Positions 6,414 to 13,260 of a DNA stretch of 13,260 nucleotides are shown here, piece after piece (position 1 is the first letter of the stretch; the number at the start of each line of letters is the position of its first letter). Under the pieces are notes generated by a model. The model was not told the DNA's origin. It did not search any database and saw only the letters and a program-made list of their open reading frames with translations. The position numbers and the translations under genes are program-made. The DNA is from Planctomycetota bacterium (GTDB taxonomy: Bacteria; Planctomycetota; UBA1135): assembly GCA_003501525.1 (NCBI GenBank), contig DNPI01000238.1, positions 1-13,260 on the forward strand. Direction: 5' to 3'.

Positions 6414-7376
6414 ATGGTGAGTTACAGGTTTGTGCGTTTCGTTTTGGGTTTTGGTTCGCTAGTTGCCTTTGCGGGCTTGGGGTGGACCCTGTTTGATTAC
6501 CTCCAAAATAAGGAGCGGTTAGAGGCGAGATTCGATTATGTGGCTTTGGAGCGCACCTTTCGAGCTCCTGATAGGAGTTCGCTGGAAGGGCACTTGAAGG
6601 AGTCAGGCCGCTACCGGATTTTGCATGAAATGAATATCACAGGAAAGGTCGAGGTTGTTGATGACGGCCTTGCGGCTGAACTTCCTCCTCCGCCGCCTGT
6701 TGGCCCTGAGGATGTGGAAGTGAGATATATCCAGTTTGTGCAGAATTCCCCATCTGCAACCTGTGCTTATCTAGTAGATGCGAGCAATCGGGTGCCCTCT
6801 GATTTGGTGCCGGGTGATTTTCGTTTCATCGGTGACGTTTTTGAATTAGAAAGCAAGCCCGGGGTTTCCTTAAAGGTTGAAGCCATTCGAAAGGAGGAGG
6901 TTGATCTTAGGGTTTTGACCGAAGAGGAGCCCTTTACTGTTCGTACTGGGGAAGATGATGTCGATACTTCGGGTTTGGTCACCCTTGGAGGGGCCGATGA
7001 ATTCCGGCCTGTTCCTCCTCAAAACACGCGAATGAGTGAGCCGGGAATTTACGAGATAGGTGTTGATGATATGAAGGGAATGTCGGGCATGGAGGAAGAC
7101 CAAATCCTCGCTGAAGTGCGCATGCGCAAAGATAGGGACCCGATTACTCAGGAAGTGCGAGGACTGCGCATCCAAGGCTTGAGTGAAGATTCGATTTTTT
7201 CTCGGCAGGGTTTGTTGGAGGATGACGTAATTCTCTCTGTTAATGGTTTTGCTGCTTCGGATCGTTCCGCGCTTCTTAGGCATCTGCGTGCGATGAAAAA
7301 CCCTTCAAGCTTGGAGGTCGAAGTGCTGCGTTTCGGGTCAAGGCGGACTCTGACATATCGCCTCCCTAGGCGCTGA
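6414..7376 (+). CDS. Membrane-anchored PDZ protein, GspC-like
   Basis: A 320-residue protein with one N-terminal membrane segment (about residues 8-29, VRFVLGFGSLVAFAGLGWTL), a short basic cytoplasmic start, a proline run at 91-95, a middle beta-rich region (about 101-178) and a C-terminal PDZ domain (about 245-318). The PDZ part, with RGLRIQGLSEDSIFSRQGL and DDVILSVNGFAASD, resembles the PDZ domain of type II secretion protein GspC, and the order membrane anchor, homology-region-like strands, PDZ is the GspC layout. GspC links the inner-membrane platform to the secretin. No other gsp gene is visible here, so a GspC role is inference; a generic PDZ scaffold is the alternative. GAGGGA lies 9 bases before the ATG. 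An ATG at 6409 in another frame stops after three codons. The next gene starts 2 bases after its stop. Confidence 0.75.
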   Translation: MVSYRFVRFVLGFGSLVAFAGLGWTLFDYLQNKERLEARFDYVALERTFRAPDRSSLEGHLKESGRYRILHEMNITGKVEVVDDGLAAELPPPPPVGPEDVEVRYIQFVQNSPSATCAYLVDASNRVPSDLVPGDFRFIGDVFELESKPGVSLKVEAIRKEEVDLRVLTEEEPFTVRTGEDDVDTSGLVTLGGADEFRPVPPQNTRMSEPGIYEIGVDDMKGMSGMEEDQILAEVRMRKDRDPITQEVRGLRIQGLSEDSIFSRQGLLEDDVILSVNGFAASDRSALLRHLRAMKNPSSLEVEVLRFGSRRTLTYRLPRR

Positions 7377-7378
7377 AT

Positions 7379-8110
7379 GTGACTGAAGGCCCTTTGCTTC
7401 TGGATTTAGGCAACACTCGATTGAGGGTTGCAGATTGGGAAGGTCCTGGTCGGTACGGTTTGGTTGATGAGCTGACGCTTGAGAGTCAGGAGAATTCCGA
7501 TATCCAATCATCTTTGGCTTCGCGCATTACAAGCTCAGGAAGAGACGTTTTCGTCAGCAGTACCAATCCATCGTTTTGGGAGGACGTTCTATCCTCTTTT
7601 CTGTCTGGGGCAACAGTCCATTTAGTAGATTTAGATTCATTGCCTTGCCGCGTGCACAGTAAGGGAACAGGGATGGATAGATTGCTTGCCGGTCATGCCG
7701 CATGGCGCCGCTGTGAGACTTCCGTTTTAGTCGCGGATGTTGGGACGGCTTGGACTCTTGATGCTTTGGGAGGGGGCGGCGAATTCTTAGGGGGAGCGAT
7801 AGGCCCCGGGCTTTTTATTCAAGAGCAGGCTTTAGCGAAAGCGTGTCCTCACTTGGGAAATTCTGTACGCGGAGATATCGAAGAAGAGATTCCTCGGGAA
7901 ACCGCGGTGAGTTTGCATGCTGGAACGCATCTTGCGATGGCATGTGCACTTGAGGGCTTAGCGGATAGATGGGAAGGGATGATTGGTCCCTTCTCAAACC
8001 GTTTCCTTTCAGGAGGGGGAGCAGAATCGATTCGGAAGTATCTTTCGAAAGAGTGGATATGTGAACAATATTTGGTGCTCGAAGGACTGGCTTGGTTACC
8101 TAGGTCGTGA
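7379..8110 (+). CDS. coaX: Type III pantothenate kinase CoaX
   Basis: A 243-residue type III pantothenate kinase (usual ~250), which phosphorylates pantothenate in the first step of coenzyme A synthesis. It belongs to the ASKHA (acetate kinase/hexokinase/actin) fold. Motifs: LLLDLGNTRLRVA near the N-terminus (phosphate-1 motif, Asp9); GTGMDRLLAG (GxDR with Asp100, the pantothenate-site signature); VADVGTAWTLD (phosphate-2 motif, Asp120); GEFLGGAIGPGL just after; and LSGGGAESI near the C-terminus. The start is GTG at 7379, since the ATG two bases earlier runs straight into TGA; AGGCG lies about 6 bases upstream. Its stop codon overlaps the start of the following GTPase gene by 4 bases. Type III enzymes are monovalent-cation dependent and not feedback-inhibited by CoA in characterised cases. 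Confidence 0.93.
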   Translation: MTEGPLLLDLGNTRLRVADWEGPGRYGLVDELTLESQENSDIQSSLASRITSSGRDVFVSSTNPSFWEDVLSSFLSGATVHLVDLDSLPCRVHSKGTGMDRLLAGHAAWRRCETSVLVADVGTAWTLDALGGGGEFLGGAIGPGLFIQEQALAKACPHLGNSVRGDIEEEIPRETAVSLHAGTHLAMACALEGLADRWEGMIGPFSNRFLSGGGAESIRKYLSKEWICEQYLVLEGLAWLPRS

Positions 8111-9147
8111 GCTCTACGTTTCGCCTGCTGAGTGCCGGGGAATTTGTGGCTCTGTCGATATGGGAACTGAAGGGTGCAGAAGTGGAGATTGCAGCAGCTC
8201 TTGGATGTGAGGGCTTTCCTTCAGAAGGCGATTTTCCTCTAATCAAGATTCGTGATGCGAATGGTGATGAAATTGATCAAGGAGTGTTTTGGGTGCGCGA
8301 GAGAGGTGCCATTGCTCGCGTTGAGTTGCATCTTCACGGAGGCAAAGGGGTCAAGCAGGCTTTCGCTAATCATTTAAAGGCGCAGGGCTGGAAATCGTCT
8401 TCATTGCATTGCACGGCTTCGTATAAGCGTTTTTTGAAGGCTGCTTCTCCGCTCGCAGCGCGCGCTTGGTATGCATTGGCGTCGGGCGGTTCCTTCGTGC
8501 TTCGTGAGGCATTGCAAGCCATGCCTCCGTCTCAGAGGAAAAAGGAGGCGCGCCGCATACTTTCATATTCTTATTGGGCTCAAATCCTTGAGTGCCCCCC
8601 CGCAGTTGTTTTAGCGGGTCCTCCTAATGCTGGTAAGTCGACACTGTTCAATGCTTGGCTCGGGAGGCGTCGGGTGGTGGTTTCTCCGCACCCTGGGACA
8701 ACTCGAGATTGTGTCGAAGCTAGCATCGTTTTGGGCAAAGGGGATGATGCTTTCGAGGTGCGCCTTGTGGACACTGCTGGGATATGGGATGAGGCAGTCG
8801 GCGATGACTCGCGTGCTATCGGACAGAGCCGGCAAGCTCTAAGGGAAGCATGGAGAATCGTATGGGTCTTGGATGCTTCGGTGATGTCCAGGGTGCCCTG
8901 GGAAGAAGGTGAAGGAGGGCAGGGAGAAAGAGAATTTTTAGTTCTCAATAAGTGCGATATTGGCTCTGCTTGGTCCCCGCCGGGGGTGGTGGCGTGCAGA
9001 GGATCTGCTTTGACGAATGGCGCTGCTATGGCTGAAGAGCTGGAGCGGTGTCTGTTGAATTCGGTGGGCGTCCCTCCAGCGAATCCTGCGAAGATTCTTC
9101 TCGAAACTAGTGTTCGCGAAACGCTGCAGGCTTGGGCTTCTGATTGA
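8107..9147 (+). CDS. MnmE/TrmE-like GTPase, shortened
   Basis: A 346-residue relative of MnmE (usually ~450). The G domain is well kept: G1 GPPNAGKST (171-179) with the Asn that binds K+ in MnmE, G2 PGTTRD (196-201), G3 DTAG (222-225) and G4 NKCD (281-284). Residues ~60-95 (RVELHLHGGKGVKQAF) resemble the end of the MnmE folate-binding N-domain. The hallmark PGEFTxRAFxNGKxDL that should follow is replaced by ASYKRFLKAASPLAARAW. The protein ends ~20 residues after the G domain, so the C-terminal helical half and the CxGK motif needed for tRNA U34 modification are missing. The GTG start overlaps the coaX stop (GTGA), and the stop overlaps pyrB (TTGA), so this is not a frameshifted longer gene. 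Function is unknown; a full MnmE elsewhere, or a changed role, are both possible. Confidence 0.8.
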   Translation: MSSTFRLLSAGEFVALSIWELKGAEVEIAAALGCEGFPSEGDFPLIKIRDANGDEIDQGVFWVRERGAIARVELHLHGGKGVKQAFANHLKAQGWKSSSLHCTASYKRFLKAASPLAARAWYALASGGSFVLREALQAMPPSQRKKEARRILSYSYWAQILECPPAVVLAGPPNAGKSTLFNAWLGRRRVVVSPHPGTTRDCVEASIVLGKGDDAFEVRLVDTAGIWDEAVGDDSRAIGQSRQALREAWRIVWVLDASVMSRVPWEEGEGGQGEREFLVLNKCDIGSAWSPPGVVACRGSALTNGAAMAEELERCLLNSVGVPPANPAKILLETSVRETLQAWASD

Positions 9148-10502
9148 GCGAGATATCCCTCGCAGCGGTATCCTGTAAGGTTGCAATGGAGACCGTTCCT
9201 GTTCTGGATGGCATCCACTCGGCCGAGACATTCCATCCGGCTTTCCTCGAGGCTTTTTTCGGGTTAGTAGCACGGCTGGAAGCTCATCCTCAAGAGTTTC
9301 ACAATGCCTTACAGGGCAAGATTATTGCGAGTGTGTTCGAGGAACCTTCTACGCGTACTCGTCTCTCTTTTGAGGTGGCGGCTCAACGCTTGGGTGCTGG
9401 GGTAATTACGGTTGCAGACCCTGCGACTTCAAGCCGCGTAAAAGGTGAGAGTCTGAAGGATTCAGCGAGAGTTTTGGGCGGTTATGCCGATTTAATGGTT
9501 CTGCGGCATCCTAGGGATGGGGCCTCTCGTTTGGTTGCTCAGGCGTCGGGTATTCCAGTCGTTAATGGTGGTGATGGCCGGCTTGGTCATCCCACGCAAA
9601 CGCTGATTGACTTATATACGCTGCGGAAGGAGTGGGAGGGTTTTGAAGGCCGAGTAGTCGGGATTTTGGGTGACTTGCGATATGGCCGAACTGCGCGATC
9701 TCTGGCTTGGGGCTTGGCGGCTTGTGGGGCCAGTATCCTTTTGTTGCCTGGGCCGGGTTTGTCTTGGGAGGGAGGTTTAGAAGAAAGAATCTTGCGTCGT
9801 TTTGAGTATCGAAGGCGACCGGTAAAGCACCCATTGATTCCTGGTTGGACTGGTTCTTCAGAAGCATGGATTCTCGAGCCCCGGAACCTAGTGCAAGGTG
9901 ATTTGTTTGGGAGTGGTGTTGCCGATTTGAACCAGGTGGATGCTCTTTATCTCACACGACTTCAGGAAGAACGTGGGGCTCGTCAAGAGCGAGGGGCTTA
10001 CCCGGGGGTAGACCAAGAACGGATGGGCAATAGTCTCCTCTCCTCGTGTGTTCTGCTTCATCCGTTACCGCGGCAGGCAGAGTTGCCAGATACATTGGAC
10101 AGCGACCCTCGCCTTCGATGCTTTGAGCAGGCTCGCTTGGGCCCTGTTGTGCGACAAGCAGTTTTTCTTGCTTTGTTGCAGGGTGAAGTTTGGTCCATCC
10201 CGGCCGTTACGCCCCTTCCGACAGGAGAAGATAAGCATGATTTGGGTTCATGTCGAAACTCGAATTGCGTCACTCTGGAAGAAGAAATACCGCCTCCTTG
10301 GAGGGTTGAAGGTCGAAAGCCTCGGTTGTTCCTGTGCGCTTTTTGCGATACACCGCTTCATGTGGAGTACTTAGGGTGCCGCTCAACACGTCGTGTGCAC
10401 CCTCTCCATTCTGCGAGTTCGGGAAAAATTAGAGCTGAAAACCTGAGACCGTTTGCTAGCCGTGAGCAGGCAGAGCTAGCGGAATATGCTTGGGGCGGGT
10501 AG
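9144..10502 (+). CDS. pyrB: Aspartate carbamoyltransferase fused to a PyrI-like zinc domain
   Basis: A 452-residue protein; normal PyrB has ~310. Residues ~50-350 are a complete aspartate carbamoyltransferase (carbamoyl phosphate + aspartate to carbamoyl aspartate, pyrimidine synthesis). All main active-site residues are present: STRTR (69-73), Ser96/Lys100 in SSRVKGES, RHP (Arg121), HPTQ (149-152), YGRTARS (Arg182), TRLQEER (Arg272, Gln274) and HPLPR (306-310). After a short linker comes CRNSNC with Cys370 and Cys375, then CAFC with Cys398 and Cys401. The spacings 5/23/3 match 5/24/3 of the zinc domain of E. coli PyrI (Cys109/114/138/141). A further ~50 residues have an unassigned tail. The TTG at 9144 overlaps the previous stop (TTGA). 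An ATG at 9186 with TAAGGT shortly before is a good alternative start and would leave the enzyme complete. Confidence 0.9.
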   Translation: MSEISLAAVSCKVAMETVPVLDGIHSAETFHPAFLEAFFGLVARLEAHPQEFHNALQGKIIASVFEEPSTRTRLSFEVAAQRLGAGVITVADPATSSRVKGESLKDSARVLGGYADLMVLRHPRDGASRLVAQASGIPVVNGGDGRLGHPTQTLIDLYTLRKEWEGFEGRVVGILGDLRYGRTARSLAWGLAACGASILLLPGPGLSWEGGLEERILRRFEYRRRPVKHPLIPGWTGSSEAWILEPRNLVQGDLFGSGVADLNQVDALYLTRLQEERGARQERGAYPGVDQERMGNSLLSSCVLLHPLPRQAELPDTLDSDPRLRCFEQARLGPVVRQAVFLALLQGEVWSIPAVTPLPTGEDKHDLGSCRNSNCVTLEEEIPPPWRVEGRKPRLFLCAFCDTPLHVEYLGCRSTRRVHPLHSASSGKIRAENLRPFASREQAELAEYAWGG

Positions 10503-10590
10503 TTGAGTGAAAATTTTCGCGAAACTCTTCTGTATCGGTAACTTAGGTCGTTTGAACACCTAGAATATTCCGTGCGGAAATTGCTAGGTA

Positions 10591-10631
10591 CCCCCCTGCG
10601 CATAGGCGTGCGCTCTTTTAGGATGGGGGGG
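10591..10631 (+). terminator. Possible transcription terminator / structured RNA after pyrB
   Basis: The 175-base gap between pyrB and the lipoprotein gene contains a perfect 5-bp stem, GCGCA (10598-10602) and TGCGC (10609-10613) with a 6-base loop, followed by TCTTTTA. This could act as a factor-independent terminator of the long operon. It is enclosed by CCCCCC (10591-10596) and seven G's (10625-10631), which can pair to form a larger alternative hairpin. The inner stem is short, so terminator strength is uncertain. The rest of the gap holds the palindromes GAAAATTTTC (10509-10518) and TTTCGCGAAA (10515-10524), plus TAGAAT (10561-10566), a possible -10 box with no good -35. Confidence 0.4.
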
Positions 10632-10677
10632 AGCTAGACCTGTCCGAAAACCCTTCTTTCGAAGTCGCAAACCCCCC

Positions 10678-13260
10678 TTGCTGAAAATCCGAATTAGCCA
10701 CAATTTTTTTGCTGCCCTCTTCCTTCTTGGGTTAGCTTCCTGTTTCAATACCGACCAGATTGATTCTGACAGCTTAGGTTCCGGATCCGGTTCTATTAGC
10801 CTAGAAACAGCGGTTTTTGGACGTCTTGTCGTTGTACAGGATTCTGTCGGAACTCAGTATGCCGGCGATCTTGGTGCTTCCGACCCCCTCCAGCCGGCTA
10901 GTCCTAAGGAGGTTCTGATTCGGGCTGACCTAGAGCCCGACGGTGTTTTTTACGAGCTGTCTACCAACCCTGTTACGGAGGTCGAAACGCTGACGATCCT
11001 GGTGGAGCAAAGCAATGCGACTTTTGAGACGCTGCTGAATGCTGCTGTTGCAGATTTGGATGAGATCCTTAACCAGGGGCCTTCTTCTTCTCCGCCTTTT
11101 ACAGCTGTTCCGAGGAATGCAACGGTTCGCCTCCGCTTCTCTGAGCAGGTAGACCCTGCTTCAGTGACAAGTAATTCCGTTCATTTCCTGGGAACTTCAC
11201 CTGAGGCCTCTTTGGCCGGCAGGTACCTAGTTCGGAATGATGCGGGCGCGGGGAAGGGTTACGTGTTCTTTGACCCAACTCTTTCAGCTCGTGATTCTGC
11301 GAATTTAGGAGTGCAGCAAAATGCAAAAGGCTTCCCAATTTCGTTTGATTCCAGCTGGAGCAATGTGTCCGCGCTTTTACCGACACGGGTCGATCCGGCT
11401 TTTGGTCAACCTGAAATTCTCACTAACCTTTTGGGTAACAGAAGTATTCAGGCCTCAAGCGAAGATGCGACCGAGACTTCCGAAGGTGGGCACCCTATGG
11501 TTGCTAGGGCTTTTCGGGCAGGCAATGAGTCTGACCCGTATCAGGGATTCTTAAAAGATATCGTTCGTCCGAATCTTGTGGGTAAGCAGGATGTGCTCCT
11601 TCACTCGGCGGTAGCGGATGGAGTTGATTGGGTTGTGGAATATTCATTCGGAACCGTTAGCGAAAATCCTTATTGCGCTCTCCTGCAGCCCAAAGTCGGT
11701 GATGTATTAGAAGTCGGGGTGGATGCGGTTCTTGTTGTCAGTCAGGTACGTGCGATTGGCGAGGGGACGAGCCCTGATGGAGGAGGGATCCCTCACGAAG
11801 TTCTTGTGGCAGTCGTGGAGAATGAAGGCGTGGCATTCCAAGCATTTGCGAATTCAGACCCGACTCTGGCAGCTCGACTTTCTACTCTCTATCAGTCGCA
11901 GGATGCAAATCTTCAGGCTTGCTATATCACTTTCTTTCCTTCACCCGGCTCTGTTCCAGCCGTTGCTGTTGACCCCTTTTCCTCGATGCAGATTCACTTC
12001 AATGAACCAATGGATGGTTCGTCGATTTTGTCTATGCATTCGTTTGTGTTGACTCCTTTCGAGGAATCTGTGGCTGCTGAGGACCCTAGGTCTCCTTACG
12101 ATGGGTCTGAATCTGTATCGGGTTATATCGACAGGCTCCTGGGTTATGACGTTGTGCGGAATGCTGCAGCAACGGAAGGAGAGATTGGAGGAAGAGTGTA
12201 TTTTGGTCCAATTGAGGTCACGAATGGAAGTAAGACATTCACTCTGACTCCTTTGGCTGGCTTTGCAGAGCCAGATGCTTCCCGTGTTGGGGACCTCCTT
12301 TTCTCGGTTGCGCTGCGGGACGGCCCGGATGGGATCCGCGATTTAGCAGGGAATGCTGTAGCGTTTGCTTCTTTTGTTGCAGGAGCTCCTGATAACAGTT
12401 TGGATCCTTCTGAGCCCGGCAACACGAGTGGTGCCGACACCCGTATTACGGTTAGTGGAGGCGGAGGAGCGAATGCTGAAATCACGGATAAGTATTTCAG
12501 TCTCCGTGGGATGGGAGCGGATGAAGATGGTGATGGTTACGAGGAGTACAAAGGGCAATTCACAGTGCATCCGGGAAAAATTTCAGGCAGGGAGCCCCAG
12601 CGCTTTTCGCGGGCGGCGGATCCTTCTAATGAGTTTGTAGGAAGCCAAGGGCCTCCCGCCACTTATCCAACAGACCCACTTAATCCAGCAGGTTCTGTTG
12701 TAGAGACAGTTATTCGTCCTAGCGATTTCGGGTTTGGGTACTTGGATCCACAGGAGCTCAACATAGATATTGAGGGTATGGCTTGGTCTCCTGTCGGCGG
12801 GGTTATTTACGATGAGGAGTACTCGGACGTAAGCCTTAGTTTTACGCACAGTAATAGCATCCCTGACGAGGTGCTCGATCCTTTTAGTGGGCTTCCGGCG
12901 CTCCCGTTTTCAGGGTTGTGGACCTCAACCGGCGATCCGTTGGATCAGATTAGAGGTTTCGATTGGAACATTCTTGGCTTTCCTGGATATGACGAAGTTG
13001 AAGTGTTCCGTAGTCAGTACATTTTGCGTCAAGTAAATGTTTTCAGTTCTGAAATTTCGGGGAATGCTTTTCTGCAGTGGCCGGATTTCGACCAATCGTT
13101 TACATGGCGGGATACGACGCTTGACCAATCTAATACTGGTGGCCGGGCTGAATCTATAGGTTCTCCGCCTTCTCGTTATCAGGCGGCCAAGGGGCTTCCT
13201 GGCCCGGTTTGGGGCCCGGAAGATGTGCCTTCCGTTGGGCTTGGCTTACTGATGCGATTC
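10678..13260 (+). CDS. Large secreted lipoprotein with SbsA-type Ig-like domains (3' partial)
   Basis: An open frame of 861 codons that runs off the right edge without a stop. It begins with a lipoprotein signal peptide: basic start KIR, hydrophobic core FFAALFLLGL and lipobox LASC with Cys22, then a Ser/Gly/Asp-rich spacer. About residues 139-200 (AVPRNATVRLRFSEQVDPAS) and 426-560 (VDPFSSMQIHFNEPMDGSSI, ending GIRDLAGNAV) look like SbsA/Big-type Ig-like domains, which often occur in surface proteins. DEDGDGYEE at 615-623 is a calcium-loop-like DxDxDG motif, but the residue at loop position 12 is Gly, so a true EF-hand is doubtful. The remainder is acidic, Pro/Ser/Gly-rich and has no recognised catalytic motif. 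The start is TTG at 10678; no ATG or GTG fits and no Shine-Dalgarno sequence is seen, so the exact start is uncertain. It probably belongs to a separate transcript on the cell envelope. Confidence 0.8.
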   Translation, partial: MLKIRISHNFFAALFLLGLASCFNTDQIDSDSLGSGSGSISLETAVFGRLVVVQDSVGTQYAGDLGASDPLQPASPKEVLIRADLEPDGVFYELSTNPVTEVETLTILVEQSNATFETLLNAAVADLDEILNQGPSSSPPFTAVPRNATVRLRFSEQVDPASVTSNSVHFLGTSPEASLAGRYLVRNDAGAGKGYVFFDPTLSARDSANLGVQQNAKGFPISFDSSWSNVSALLPTRVDPAFGQPEILTNLLGNRSIQASSEDATETSEGGHPMVARAFRAGNESDPYQGFLKDIVRPNLVGKQDVLLHSAVADGVDWVVEYSFGTVSENPYCALLQPKVGDVLEVGVDAVLVVSQVRAIGEGTSPDGGGIPHEVLVAVVENEGVAFQAFANSDPTLAARLSTLYQSQDANLQACYITFFPSPGSVPAVAVDPFSSMQIHFNEPMDGSSILSMHSFVLTPFEESVAAEDPRSPYDGSESVSGYIDRLLGYDVVRNAAATEGEIGGRVYFGPIEVTNGSKTFTLTPLAGFAEPDASRVGDLLFSVALRDGPDGIRDLAGNAVAFASFVAGAPDNSLDPSEPGNTSGADTRITVSGGGGANAEITDKYFSLRGMGADEDGDGYEEYKGQFTVHPGKISGREPQRFSRAADPSNEFVGSQGPPATYPTDPLNPAGSVVETVIRPSDFGFGYLDPQELNIDIEGMAWSPVGGVIYDEEYSDVSLSFTHSNSIPDEVLDPFSGLPALPFSGLWTSTGDPLDQIRGFDWNILGFPGYDEVEVFRSQYILRQVNVFSSEISGNAFLQWPDFDQSFTWRDTTLDQSNTGGRAESIGSPPSRYQAAKGLPGPVWGPEDVPSVGLGLLMRF

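Noticed and set aside
9120..9190. Frameshift that could have cut off the MnmE C-terminal half
   Set aside because: The sequence after the stop is the start of pyrB with a 4-base overlap; no MnmE-like residues appear in any frame.
8580..9236. Reverse-strand open frame of 218 codons
   Set aside because: It lies opposite the strongly supported MnmE-like G domain and pyrB start, and its translation is Ser/Arg/Pro-rich shadow sequence without any family motif.
10509..10524. Overlapping palindromes GAAAATTTTC and TTTCGCGAAA as an operator
   Set aside because: Both are perfect but short and AT-rich; one copy only and no known regulator motif, so not claimed as a binding site.
11099..12850. Several short open frames on both strands within the lipoprotein region
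   Set aside because: A single uninterrupted frame with a lipoprotein signal and Ig-like motifs spans the whole region; the others are shadows.

Overview
This window is bacterial and almost fully coding on the + strand, with no convincing gene on the - strand. It runs from the 3' end of dnaX into the first ~860 codons of a large secreted protein. Many starts are GTG or TTG, Shine-Dalgarno sequences are weak or absent at several genes, and four gene junctions overlap by 1-4 bases. I cannot place the organism from sequence alone. The weak Shine-Dalgarno signals, the large Ig-like lipoprotein and a cut-down MnmE-like GTPase would suit Planctomycetota or a related lineage, but this is only a tentative inference.

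Layout. Positions 1-2389 are a DNA-maintenance and RNA-modification block: dnaX (3' part), ybaB/ebfC, recR, truA. Positions 2476-4700 hold a PTS-type IIA protein, an HPr phosphocarrier and an RNase E/G, the last two overlapping by one base. Positions 4763-6400 are the classic rplU-rpmA-obg block. Positions 6414-10502 hold a membrane-anchored GspC-like PDZ protein, type III pantothenate kinase (coaX), a short MnmE-like GTPase and an aspartate carbamoyltransferase. The coaX/GTPase and GTPase/pyrB junctions are 4-base stop/start overlaps. Everything from dnaX to pyrB could be one long operon, with a possible internal promoter before rplU. A GC-rich inverted-repeat region (about 10583-10637) then separates this from a lipoprotein-type gene that runs off the right edge.

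Most unusual points. (1) The aspartate carbamoyltransferase carries, in the same polypeptide, a four-cysteine domain matching the zinc domain of the regulatory chain PyrI, but has no room for the PyrI nucleotide-binding domain. (2) The MnmE-like GTPase has an intact G domain but stops right after it, lacks the C-terminal Cys motif of tRNA-modifying MnmE, and has a degraded folate-domain motif. (3) Obg has Ser-Lys-Val-Glu where the G4 motif NKxD is expected. (4) A two-component PTS relay (IIA plus HPr) is coupled to RNase E/G. (5) A GspC-like protein sits outside any visible secretion cluster.
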